NCBI RefSeq assembly: GCF_004214895.1
Contig: NZ_CP035952.1
Coordinates: 1,054,001 to 1,118,000, forward strand
Origin: Pseudomonas tructae
GTDB taxonomy: Bacteria > Pseudomonadota > Gammaproteobacteria > Pseudomonadales > Pseudomonadaceae
Length of the DNA: 64,000 nt
Reading direction: 5' to 3'
The notes under the pieces were generated by a model, which saw nothing but the letters and a program-made list of their open reading frames with translations, had not been told where the DNA came from and made no database searches. How positions within the stretch are numbered: the stretch's first letter is position 1; every line of letters begins with the position of its first letter. Shown here piece by piece: positions 54,252-61,756 of the stretch. The translations under genes and the position numbers were made by a program.

Positions 54252-54800
54252 ATGACCCACAGAGCCCTGATCGTAGTTGCCGAAGGCGTGGATGATCTGC
54301 AAAGCGTGACCCTGATCGACGTGCTGCGCCGCGCCGAGATAGAGGTGGTGGTGGCCAGTATCGAAGGCCGGCGCATGCTCACCTGCGCCCGAGGCACACG
54401 CTTGACCGCCGACGGCATGTTGGTTGATCTGCTGGCCCAGCCGTTTGACCTGATGGTTTTGCCAGGGGGCGAGAAGGGTGTGCAGCACATGGAGCTACAC
54501 CAGCCGCTGGGCCAGCAGGTAAAGGACCAGGCCAGGGCCGGGAAGTTTTTCGCTGCGATCGGCGAGGGGCCGTTGGCCCTGCAGGCCTATGGCGTGTTGC
54601 GCCAGCGGCGCATGACCTGTGATCCGGACGCCAGCCAGCAGTTGTCCGGGTGCAACTTTGTCGATCAGGCGGTGGTGCTGGATGGCAACTGCATCACCGC
54701 GCAGGGTTCGGCGGCGGCGTTGCAATTCGCCTTGGCGCTGGTTGAGCAGGTGGCGGGCAGGGCGGTGTGCAAGCGGGTGGCGGCTGAACTGGGGGTGTAG
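54252..54800 (+). CDS. DJ-1/PfpI-family protein lacking the nucleophilic cysteine
   Basis: A 182-residue single-domain protein of the DJ-1/PfpI superfamily: N-terminal RALIVVAEGVDDLQSVTLID, then ASIEGRRMLTCARGTRLTAD and the strand FDLMVLPGGEKGVQHM. At the nucleophile elbow, where family members have AAICAGP, this protein reads AAIGEGP, so Gly104 replaces the reactive Cys. Glyoxalase, deglycase or redox-sensor activity that depends on that Cys is therefore unlikely. Three other cysteines remain (one in TCARG). GGAGAG precedes the ATG. It is divergent from the purine permease and followed by a REP doublet. Confidence 0.86.
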   Translation: MTHRALIVVAEGVDDLQSVTLIDVLRRAEIEVVVASIEGRRMLTCARGTRLTADGMLVDLLAQPFDLMVLPGGEKGVQHMELHQPLGQQVKDQARAGKFFAAIGEGPLALQAYGVLRQRRMTCDPDASQQLSGCNFVDQAVVLDGNCITAQGSAAALQFALALVEQVAGRAVCKRVAAELGV

Positions 54801-54802
54801 CT

Positions 54803-54851
54803 ATCGCGGGGCAAGCCCGCTCCCACAGTGGGAGCGGGCTTGCCCCGCGAT
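54803..54851. repeat. REP doublet downstream of the DJ-1-like gene
   Basis: ATCGCGGGGCAAGCCCGCTC and its exact inverse meet with almost no loop, giving a perfect 24-base-arm hairpin that begins two bases after the stop codon. Confidence 0.92.
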
Positions 54852-54858
54852 GAGGCCC

Positions 54859-55026
54859 TCACTGCTTGTGCATATGATCGCGCCCGGCCAGGGTCGGGAA
54901 CAGCTTGATCCACACCCCGTTCACCGCATTCACCCGGCCGCGGATCACCATGCTGATCATGTCGGCGGCACACATCACCCGCCCGACCTTGCGCTCCACC
55001 GCAAAGCGCGCCAGCCACAGTGACAT
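54859..55026 (-). CDS. Possible small protein in the DJ-1/cioA gap
   Basis: A 55-residue frame beginning MSLWLARFAVERKVGRVMCA and ending HMHKQ, basic and without a clear membrane helix. The composition looks protein-like, but the ribosome binding site is weak and I recognise no family; a GTG five codons upstream is an alternative start. It may be a small conserved Pseudomonas gene or chance. Confidence 0.35.
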   Translation of the reverse strand: MSLWLARFAVERKVGRVMCAADMISMVIRGRVNAVNGVWIKLFPTLAGRDHMHKQ

Positions 55027-55380
55027 CAACAAGCCGCCCACCGCCGGCGGCGGAGCAGGTTATTACCACTTTGTAACAACGGGTTGCGAAGAATCTCGCT
55101 ATAGCGGCGCAAGCGCACTGTTTTGGGGCGAGGTAAAGGGGGTGAGACAACCGGTCACGCGGCAATCAACCACACAAGCGCCAAGGCCGTTCAGGACTAT
55201 CCTTTCAGACAACCGTTGATCTGGATCAATAGTTTCATTTGCAACGGTAGGGCCAGACGGCCGAATTCCCTGCGATGTGATGTCTACAGAACAATTCCAA
55301 CTTGCCGCACTCAACTACCGTGGGGGCAGTTGGCGCCCAGGCCACCACCTGACGCCGGATTACCTGACAGAGGAAGCACT
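55027..55380. other. Long non-coding leader/promoter region of cioAB
   Basis: About 350 bases without a convincing gene. It contains the ANR-type box at 55216 and, in between, AT-richer stretches than the coding surroundings. If transcription starts near the box, the cioA mRNA would have a leader of more than 100 bases. No riboswitch fold was recognised. Confidence 0.6.
55216..55229. promoter_or_regulatory. ANR/FNR box upstream of cioAB
   Basis: TTGAT-CTGG-ATCAA is a perfect FNR/ANR consensus site (TTGAT-N4-ATCAA), 151 bases before the cioA ATG. ANR is the oxygen-sensing Fe-S regulator of Pseudomonas and is known to control cio genes. Activation or repression cannot be decided without the transcription start. 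Confidence 0.85.
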
Positions 55381-56820
55381 ATGTTCGGATTAGAGGCTCT
55401 AGATCTCGCCCGAATTCAGTTCGCGTTTACCGTGTCCTTTCACATCCTGTTCCCGGCCATCACCATCGGCCTGGCGAGTTACCTGGCTGTTCTTGAAGGG
55501 CTGTGGCTGAAAACCAACAACAGCGTCTACCGTGACCTTTACCATTTCTGGTCAAAGATCTTTGCCGTCAACTTCGGCATGGGGGTGGTCTCGGGCCTGG
55601 TCATGGCCTACCAGTTCGGCACCAACTGGAGCAAGTTCTCCGATTTTGCCGGCTCCGTCACTGGGCCGCTGCTGACGTATGAAGTGCTGACCGCCTTCTT
55701 CCTCGAGGCCGGTTTCCTCGGTGTCATGCTCTTTGGCTGGAACCGTGTTGGCCGTGGCCTGCACTTCTTCGCCACGGTGATGGTCGCCATCGGCACACTG
55801 ATCTCGACCTTCTGGATCCTCGCCTCCAACAGCTGGATGCAGACCCCCCAAGGCTACGAGATCGTCAACGGTGTGGTGATCCCGGTCGACTGGTTCGCGG
55901 TGATCTTCAACCCGTCGTTCCCCTACCGCCTGGCCCACATGGCCACGGCCGCCTTTGTCGCGACTGCGTTCTTCGTCGGCGCTTCGGCAGCCTGGCACCT
56001 GTTGCGCGGCCGCGATAACCCGGCGATCCGCAAGATGCTCTCGATGGCCATGTGGATGGCCCTGATCGTGGCGCCGGTGCAGGCCGTGATCGGCGACTTC
56101 CATGGCCTCAACACCCTCAAGCACCAACCGGTGAAAATCGCTGCGATCGAGGGCCACTGGGAAAACAAGCCGGGCGAACCGACTCCGCTGATTCTCTTCG
56201 GCATCCCCGACATGGAGGCCGAAACCACGCGCTTCAAGGTGGAGATCCCGGCGCTGGGCAGCCTGATCCTGACCCACAGCCTGGACAAGCAAGTACCGGC
56301 GATGAAGGAGTTCCCGAAAGAAGACCGGCCTAACTCGACCGTCGTGTTCTGGTCGTTCCGGGTCATGGTTGGCTTAGGGATGCTGATGATCTTTGTCGGC
56401 CTCTGGAGCCTGTGGCTGCGCAAGAGCGACAAGCTCTACAGTTCGCGCCCGTTCCTGTACCTGACCTTGTGGATGGGCCCGTCCGGCCTGATCGCCATCC
56501 TCGCCGGCTGGTTTACTACCGAGATCGGTCGCCAGCCCTGGGTGGTGTACGGCCTGATGCGCACCGCCGATGGTGTCTCCAACCACAGCTACGGTCAGCT
56601 CGGCCTGACGCTGGTGATGTTCGTGGTGGTCTACTTCGCGCTGTTCGGTACCGGTCTGGGTTACATGATGCGCCTGGTGCGCAAAGGGCCGAAGACCGGT
56701 GAAGGGGACGAGACCACGCCAGGTGGCCCTGGCCAGCAACGCACGCCGGCCCGGCCGCTGTCGGCCGCCGATGAGGCGCATGAACATGGCGATCACGCCA
56801 GCCTGAACAAGGGGAACTGA
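55381..56820 (+). CDS. cioA: Cyanide-insensitive terminal oxidase (bd-type) subunit I
   Basis: CioA is the haem-bearing subunit of the bd-type quinol oxidase that reduces O2 to water in the inner membrane and is resistant to cyanide. The 479-residue protein has the axial haem His in AFTVSFHILFPAITIG (His21), the conserved stretch LEAGFLGVMLFGWNRVGRGL and a short Q-loop, as in the CIO subfamily. The frame is open upstream to 55123, but the ATG at 55381 with GAGGAAGCACT before it gives the family N-terminus MFGLEALDLARIQFA. cioB follows three bases later. Confidence 0.94.
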   Translation: MFGLEALDLARIQFAFTVSFHILFPAITIGLASYLAVLEGLWLKTNNSVYRDLYHFWSKIFAVNFGMGVVSGLVMAYQFGTNWSKFSDFAGSVTGPLLTYEVLTAFFLEAGFLGVMLFGWNRVGRGLHFFATVMVAIGTLISTFWILASNSWMQTPQGYEIVNGVVIPVDWFAVIFNPSFPYRLAHMATAAFVATAFFVGASAAWHLLRGRDNPAIRKMLSMAMWMALIVAPVQAVIGDFHGLNTLKHQPVKIAAIEGHWENKPGEPTPLILFGIPDMEAETTRFKVEIPALGSLILTHSLDKQVPAMKEFPKEDRPNSTVVFWSFRVMVGLGMLMIFVGLWSLWLRKSDKLYSSRPFLYLTLWMGPSGLIAILAGWFTTEIGRQPWVVYGLMRTADGVSNHSYGQLGLTLVMFVVVYFALFGTGLGYMMRLVRKGPKTGEGDETTPGGPGQQRTPARPLSAADEAHEHGDHASLNKGN

Positions 56821-56823
56821 ATC

Positions 56824-57831
56824 ATGGGTATTGATCTTCCGCTGATCTGGGCCGTGATCATCATCTTCGGCATCATGATGTACGTGGTCATGGACGGCTT
56901 TGACCTGGGCATTGGCATCCTCTTCCCGTTCGTCAAGGCCGAGCAGGACCGCGACGTGATGATGAACACCGTCGCACCGGTCTGGGACGGTAACGAAACC
57001 TGGCTGGTGCTGGGCGGCGCGGCGCTGTTTGGCGCCTTTCCGATGGCCTATGCCGTGGTCCTCTCGGCGCTGTACCTGCCGTTGATGCTGATGCTGGTCG
57101 GCTTGATCTTCCGCGGCGTGGCTTTTGAGTTCCGCTTCAAGGCGACGGCGGCCAAGCGCCATTTGTGGGACAAGGCGTTCATCGGCGGCTCGCTGGTGGC
57201 AACCTTCTTCCAGGGCGTAGCCCTGGGGGCCTTCATCGAAGGTTTCGAGGTGGTCAATCGCAACTACGTTGGCGGCAGCCTCGATTGGCTGACCCCGTTC
57301 AGCCTGTTCTGCGGCCTTGGTCTGGTTGTCGCCTACGCCTTGCTGGGTTGCACTTGGCTGATCATGAAGACCGAAGGCAAGCTGCAATTGCAGATGCATG
57401 ACCTGGCGCGTCCGCTGGCCCTGGTGCTGTTGGCGGTGACCGGTATCGTCAGTATCTGGACGCCGCTGGCGCATCCGGATATTGCCACCCGCTGGTTCAG
57501 TCTGCCGAACCTGTTCTGGTTCCTGCCGGTGCCGATCCTGGTACTGGTGACCCTGTACGGCTTGCTGCGGGCCGTTGCGCGTAATGCTCACTACACCCCG
57601 TTCCTGCTGACCCTGGTGCTGATCTTCCTCGGCTACAGCGGCCTGGGTATCAGCCTGTGGCCGAACATCATCCCGCCGTCGATTTCGATCTGGGAAGCGG
57701 CGGCACCTCCGCAGAGCCAGGGCTTCATGCTGGTCGGGACCTTGTTCATCATCCCGTTCATCCTCGGTTACACCTTCTGGAGCTACTACGTATTCCGCGG
57801 CAAGGTGACCCACGAAGATGGCTACCACTAG
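56824..57831 (+). CDS. cioB: Cyanide-insensitive terminal oxidase (bd-type) subunit II
   Basis: CioB is the second large subunit of the bd-type quinol oxidase, with about nine membrane helices. The 335-residue protein starts with the family motif YVVMDGFDLGIGILFPFV and contains NTVAPVWDGNETWLVLGGAA. It follows cioA after three bases with GGGGAACTGAATC as ribosome site and precedes a tiny membrane protein gene by 12 bases, all one transcript. Confidence 0.94.
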   Translation: MGIDLPLIWAVIIIFGIMMYVVMDGFDLGIGILFPFVKAEQDRDVMMNTVAPVWDGNETWLVLGGAALFGAFPMAYAVVLSALYLPLMLMLVGLIFRGVAFEFRFKATAAKRHLWDKAFIGGSLVATFFQGVALGAFIEGFEVVNRNYVGGSLDWLTPFSLFCGLGLVVAYALLGCTWLIMKTEGKLQLQMHDLARPLALVLLAVTGIVSIWTPLAHPDIATRWFSLPNLFWFLPVPILVLVTLYGLLRAVARNAHYTPFLLTLVLIFLGYSGLGISLWPNIIPPSISIWEAAAPPQSQGFMLVGTLFIIPFILGYTFWSYYVFRGKVTHEDGYH

Positions 57832-57843
57832 GGGAGCATGGCA

Positions 57844-57999
57844 ATGACTGGCAAAGGCTCGATTGACGAAGAGAAGAAACCGCTCTGGCAGCGCCTGGGC
57901 TGGTTGGCACTGATCTGGGCCGCCAGCGTGGTGAGTCTGGCACTGGTCGCCTGGCTGATGCGTCTGTTCATGAGTGCGGCCGGACTGAGCACGCACTAA
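57844..57999 (+). CDS. Tiny membrane protein of the cio operon (DUF2474-like)
   Basis: A 51-residue protein, MTGKGSIDEEKKPLWQRLGW at the N-terminus followed by one hydrophobic helix (LALIWAASVVSLALVAWLMR) and a short tail. Size, the PLWQRLGWL motif and position after cioB match the DUF2474 proteins of bd-oxidase operons. These are the probable equivalents of E. coli CydX, which stabilises haem in the oxidase. An in-frame ATG two codons earlier exists, but GGGGAG is correctly spaced for the ATG at 57844. A strong terminator follows. Confidence 0.85.
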   Translation: MTGKGSIDEEKKPLWQRLGWLALIWAASVVSLALVAWLMRLFMSAAGLSTH

Positions 58000-58036
58000 A
58001 CGTTATTTCCCATCCCGCCTTGCGGCGGATTTACAG

Positions 58037-58070
58037 CCCTTCGCAGCGTCAGCTGCGGAGGGTTTTTTTT
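58037..58070 (+). terminator. Intrinsic terminator of the cioAB operon
   Basis: An 11-base stem (CCCTTCGCAGC at 58037-58047 with GCTGCGGAGGG at 58052-58062, one G-T pair), a 4-base loop and a run of eight T. Confidence 0.95.
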
Positions 58071-58077
58071 GCTCCGA

Positions 58078-58145
58078 GGGAGCGGGCTTGCCCCGCGATG
58101 CAATGTGGCTGACAGAATGCTATCGCGGGTCAAGCCCGCTCCTAC
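58078..58145. repeat. REP doublet (REPIN) overlapping the rlmG stop codon
   Basis: GGGAGCGGGCTTGCCCCGCG ... and TATCGCGGGTCAAGCCCGCT flank a loop with AATGTGGCTGACAGAATGC. The first 52 bases repeat, inverted, the element at 1-52 with one difference. The rlmG stop (TAG at 58142-58144) lies within its last bases. Confidence 0.9.
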
Positions 58146-59266
58146 TTACGCGCCTTGAGCACCACGAACTTAGGCGTCGCCGCCACCTGTTCAACCCCAC
58201 GGAACAGGCGCGCCAGCTTGCTGTGATAACCCAGGTGACGATTGCCGACGATGTACAGCGCGCCACCCACCACCAGGGCTTCGCGGGCCTGCTGGAACAT
58301 GCGCCAGGCGAGAAAATCTCCGACCACCTGCTGCTGGTGGAACGGCGGGTTGCACAGCACCACATCCAGTGACTGCGCCGCTTGCCCGGCCAGGCCGTCG
58401 TCAGGGCGCACCGTCACTTGCCGCTCACCCAGCGCCGTCTGCCAGTTCTCCCAGGCAGACTGCACCGCCATGTACGACTCATCCACCAGGGTGTACTGCG
58501 CCTGCGGGTTGGCCAGGGCGCTGGCGATGGCCAGCACGCCATTACCGCACCCCAGGTCCGCGACCCGGGCGTTGCCGAGGTCTTTGGGCAGGTGTGGGAG
58601 GAACGCCCGTGTGCCGATATCCAGGCCTTCCCGGCAGAACACATTGGCGTGGTTGAGCAGCTCAAGGCGTGGTGTGTCGAGTTGATAGCGGGTCGGGTAG
58701 GGCGAGACGAATGCCGGTTTTGTCTGGAAGGTGGCAATCAGCAGGCGGGCCTTTTTCTGTGCCAGCGACGCCTGGACCGGGCCGATGTATTTCTCCAGCA
58801 GGTCACCCGCCGCGCGGGGCAGGTGCTTGATCATGGCGCCGGCAACCACTTGTGCGCCGGGCGCCAGTTGGCCTTGCAGGCGAATCAGTTGCTCTTCGAG
58901 CAAGGCCAGGGTCTTGGGCACGCGTACCAGCACGCGATCGAACGGGCCCTGCCAGGGATGGCTGGCCGCCACGAACGGCACCGAGTCAAAGGCCAGGCCG
59001 TTGCGCACCAGGTTCTTTTCCAGGGCCAGATGGGCCAGGTGCGAGTCGCCGCTGCTCAGCACCCAAACATGGGGCGCCAGGCTGATGGCCAGAGCACCGA
59101 AGCTGTCATTGAGGACCAGCACCCGAGTCGTTGCCGAGAGTGTCTGCTCGGCCAGGTGTTCCAGCAAATACTCGTCGGCAGCATCGAAGGCTTGCAGAGG
59201 ATCGTTGGCTTGCTCGGGCTGGCGAAGCAGATCGAGTTCGGCGAAGGGGCTGGTCAGCAGGGGCAT
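58142..59266 (-). CDS. rlmG: 23S rRNA (guanine-N2-)-methyltransferase RlmG
   Basis: RlmG methylates G1835 (E. coli numbering) of 23S rRNA at N2 using SAM. The 374-residue protein has the two-domain RlmG/RsmC layout: a degenerate N-terminal methyltransferase-like half and a catalytic C-terminal half with the SAM motif VADLGCGNGVLAIASALANP and the N-methyltransferase motif VVLCNPPFHQQ. The gene ends inside a REP doublet, whose bases supply the stop codon. It stands alone, convergent with the cio operon. Confidence 0.92.
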   Translation of the reverse strand: MPLLTSPFAELDLLRQPEQANDPLQAFDAADEYLLEHLAEQTLSATTRVLVLNDSFGALAISLAPHVWVLSSGDSHLAHLALEKNLVRNGLAFDSVPFVAASHPWQGPFDRVLVRVPKTLALLEEQLIRLQGQLAPGAQVVAGAMIKHLPRAAGDLLEKYIGPVQASLAQKKARLLIATFQTKPAFVSPYPTRYQLDTPRLELLNHANVFCREGLDIGTRAFLPHLPKDLGNARVADLGCGNGVLAIASALANPQAQYTLVDESYMAVQSAWENWQTALGERQVTVRPDDGLAGQAAQSLDVVLCNPPFHQQQVVGDFLAWRMFQQAREALVVGGALYIVGNRHLGYHSKLARLFRGVEQVAATPKFVVLKARK

Positions 59267-59356
59267 GGTGTATGGCTCTGGGGCATTGACGTGCGCGTAC
59301 GGCGCGCTTTACAGGGCCGTGATTCTACCGTGCTTTGAGGGGCTGCGGGGGATGGC

Positions 59357-60058
59357 TCAGATCAGGCCGTTCATCACCGCAATGGCGATTGCGCCGGCTT
59401 TGTTGCTCGCGTTGGTTTTACTGATGATGCTGCGGATGTGGAAGTTCACCGTACTCTGCGAAAGCGACAGGATGCAGGCGACGTCGGCAGCAGTCTTGCC
59501 GGCGGCGGACCACTTGAGCACTTCGCTTTCACGTTCGGACAGGTTGCAGGCCGGTTTGCTTTGCCCGGATCGCCGGTCGAGCATCAGCGTATGCAGCAGA
59601 TTGCACAGCCAGATGATCTGACCGGCCTTTTCGTAATGTTCTTCGAGGCTGATTGGCATCTGGCTGCGGGCGATACTGAGTATGCTCAGGTTATGGCGCA
59701 TATCGTGTGCCGATTGACTCCAGCCATGGCATACGCCATGGGACTTGGCCTCCTTGCGCAATTGTGGTGCCTCTCGGAACACCTCGTCGCTCCACAGCAG
59801 CGGCATCAGAGAGCGCTGGCAGTGCACTACCGTGGGGTCGTGCCCCAGGTAGTGCTCTTGATAGCGTTCTTTCCAGGCGGTGGGATAATTGTTGAAAAAC
59901 CGCAGCTGAGGCAGTTGGGTCGCTATCTGCACACGCATGCCGAATGCCAGGAACTCCATGTCCAGGTCCTCGGCCAGCGAAACCGCAATGTTGAACATCC
60001 GCTGTTCGTCGGTTTCGGCAAGCAACTGTTCAAGCTGCTGTTCTTTCCAATGAGGCAT
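59357..60058 (-). CDS. ppoR: LuxR-type quorum-sensing regulator without synthase (PpoR-like)
   Basis: A 233-residue LuxR-family protein with an N-terminal autoinducer-binding domain (residues ~20-160; HYLGHDPTVVHCQRSLMPLL and WSDEVFREAPQLRKEAKSHG carry the conserved Trp and Asp of AHL pockets) and a C-terminal helix-turn-helix (LSERESEVLKWSAAGKTAAD). No luxI gene is nearby. P. putida PpoR is an orphan LuxR that binds 3-oxo-C6-homoserine lactone and lies beside fpr-like and rlmG genes, so orthology is likely. A 20-base palindrome lies 90 bases upstream. The ribosome site before the ATG at 60058 is weak. Confidence 0.86.
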   Translation of the reverse strand: MPHWKEQQLEQLLAETDEQRMFNIAVSLAEDLDMEFLAFGMRVQIATQLPQLRFFNNYPTAWKERYQEHYLGHDPTVVHCQRSLMPLLWSDEVFREAPQLRKEAKSHGVCHGWSQSAHDMRHNLSILSIARSQMPISLEEHYEKAGQIIWLCNLLHTLMLDRRSGQSKPACNLSERESEVLKWSAAGKTAADVACILSLSQSTVNFHIRSIISKTNASNKAGAIAIAVMNGLI

Positions 60059-60147
60059 GGGAGCAATCTCAAGTGGGTGGATCCATTACCCAGCGGGTGC
60101 ACCGTAGTGTAGGAAATGTCCGACGATTTTGTTGGGTTTTTTGGCTA

Positions 60148-60167
60148 TAGAAATGTAAACATTTCTA
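60148..60167. promoter_or_regulatory. 20-base palindrome upstream of ppoR, lux-box-like in length
   Basis: TAGAAATGT-AA-ACATTTCTA, perfect 9-base arms, 90 bases before the ppoR start and 178 bases before fpr on the other side. Its length equals that of lux boxes, but the sequence is AT-rich and unlike the classic ACCTG core. Confidence 0.5.
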
Positions 60168-60344
60168 CAACGCTGTTCTTTAAAAGCCATGACCTTGGCT
60201 ATGTGATATCGATTTGAAATCATTGACTTGGTTACTAACGCACTGCTGTTTCAATTTCACCTGCGACCGATGCCACTACAAACCAGCGGTGTTTCTGCGA
60301 CGGTGTTTGCGCCACACTGAGGCATCTGTTCTTTGGAGTAAGTC

Positions 60345-61121
60345 ATGACTGCCAGCGCTGAAAAGTTCACCCGCCAGACGCTGCTTGACGTCCAGCCGCT
60401 GACCCCCAGCCTGTTCAGCCTGCGTACCAGCCGCGACCAGGGCTTTCGTTTTCGTGCCGGGCAATTTGCCCGCCTGGGGGTGAGCAAAGCCGACGGTAGT
60501 GTGGTCTGGCGCGCCTATTCGATGGTGTCGTCGCCCTTCGACGAACACCTGGAGTTTTTTTCCATCGTGGTGCCGGGAGGGGAATTCACCAGCGAACTGA
60601 GCCGCCTGAAAGAAGGTGACAGCCTGCTGATCGATCGCCAGGCTTTCGGCTACCTGACCCTGGACCGCTTTGTCGACGGTCGCGACCTGTGGTTGCTGGC
60701 TACCGGCACTGGGATCGCGCCGTTTTTGTCGATCCTGCAGGACTTTGAGGTGTGGGAGCGGTTCGAGTCGATCAAGCTGGTCTACTCGGTGCGCGAAGCT
60801 CGGGAACTGGCGTACCTGGACTTGATCGCCGGCCTGGAACAACGTGATTACCTGGCCGAATATGTCGGCAAACTGCAGTTCATTCCGGTCGTCACCCGTG
60901 AGCAGCACCCCGGTGCCCTGAGCCTGCGCATTACTACCCTGATCGAGAATGGCGAGCTGGAGCGTGCGGCGGGCCTGGCGCTGACGCCTGAGCATTCGCG
61001 CGTCATGCTGTGCGGCAACCCGCAGATGGTCGACGACACCCGCAAGGTGCTCAAACTGCGCGACATGAACCTGAGCCTGAGTCGTAGGCCAGGCCAGGTG
61101 GCGGTCGAGACCTACTGGTAA
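60345..61121 (+). CDS. fpr: Ferredoxin/flavodoxin-NADP+ reductase
   Basis: A 258-residue FAD enzyme that moves electrons between NADPH and ferredoxin or flavodoxin, feeding Fe-S and oxidative-stress functions in the cytoplasm. The FAD motif WRAYSMVSS (RxYS type) and the NADPH-binding stretches LLATGTGIAPFLSILQ and VMLCGNPQMVDD are in the right order; the C-terminus ends VAVETYW, where the terminal Trp is typical of bacterial subclass FPRs. TTTGGAGTAAGTC precedes the ATG. P. putida has two such genes; this one is beside ppoR. Confidence 0.92.
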   Translation: MTASAEKFTRQTLLDVQPLTPSLFSLRTSRDQGFRFRAGQFARLGVSKADGSVVWRAYSMVSSPFDEHLEFFSIVVPGGEFTSELSRLKEGDSLLIDRQAFGYLTLDRFVDGRDLWLLATGTGIAPFLSILQDFEVWERFESIKLVYSVREARELAYLDLIAGLEQRDYLAEYVGKLQFIPVVTREQHPGALSLRITTLIENGELERAAGLALTPEHSRVMLCGNPQMVDDTRKVLKLRDMNLSLSRRPGQVAVETYW

Positions 61122-61131
61122 GGCACAAGAC

Positions 61132-61155
61132 AAACGGCGCCCGCAGGCGCCGTTT
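61132..61155. terminator. Bidirectional terminator between fpr and mscL
   Basis: AAACGGCGCC-CGCA-GGCGCCGTTT, perfect 10-base arms, with A-tract and T-tract inside the stem ends. It stands between convergent genes. Confidence 0.9.
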
Positions 61156-61168
61156 CTTATCGCTGTGC

Positions 61169-61582
61169 TCAGGGTTGCCGATTCTGCGCCTTGAGCAGGT
61201 CGCGGATTTCGCTCAGCAGCTCTTCTTCCTTGGTTGGCACCGGCGGCAGGGTTGGCGCCTGCGCCTCTTCACGTTTGAGGCGGTTGATCGCCTTGACGCC
61301 CATGAAGATCGCAAAGGCGACGATGATGAAATCGAGGATGGTCTGGATGAACTTGCCATAGGCCATGACCACAGCAGGGACGTCGCCTTCGGCCGCCTTT
61401 AGGGTGACTGCCAGGTCGCTGAAATCGACGCCGCCAATCAGCAAGCCGATCGGCGGCATGATCACGTCACCGACGAACGATGAAACGATTTTGCCAAAGG
61501 CGGCGCCGATGATGATACCGACAGCCATATCGACGACATTCCCTTTGACCGCGAAGGCCTTGAATTCACTGAGCACGCCCAT
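61169..61582 (-). CDS. mscL: Large-conductance mechanosensitive channel
   Basis: MscL opens a wide pore in the inner membrane when osmotic downshock stretches it. The 137-residue protein has the hallmark N-terminal amphipathic helix [20 protein letters not shown] leading into helix 1 ([17 protein letters not shown]), a periplasmic loop, helix 2 ([20 protein letters not shown]) and the C-terminal bundle helix. AAGGAATAAACC precedes the ATG. It is convergent with fpr and divergent from radA. Confidence 0.95.
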   Translation of the reverse strand: MGVLSEFKAFAVKGNVVDMAVGIIIGAAFGKIVSSFVGDVIMPPIGLLIGGVDFSDLAVTLKAAEGDVPAVVMAYGKFIQTILDFIIVAFAIFMGVKAINRLKREEAQAPTLPPVPTKEEELLSEIRDLLKAQNRQP

Positions 61583-61756
61583 GGTTTATTCCTTGTAACA
61601 GATGAGTTTGGTAAATGCAGTGTAAATCAGCTACGCGCTTCATGCTCCGCGCTGCTGCAGCAGACTGCGGTTATACCGAATAGTTTTGTCGTTTTCTGTG
61701 GCCGCCCAGGTGCCTGAGGTCGGCTATGATGGTGCCTTTTTCCAGAGGACCGTCCC

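Noticed and set aside
56374..57996. A 540-residue minus-strand frame across cioAB
   Set aside because: It is antisense of two recognised oxidase subunits; the composition is His/Gln/Asp-rich and no family is seen.
60050..60344. A luxI synthase or tRNA gene next to the luxR gene
   Set aside because: The gap contains no frame with LuxI residues and no cloverleaf-like sequence; only the 20-base palindrome stands out.
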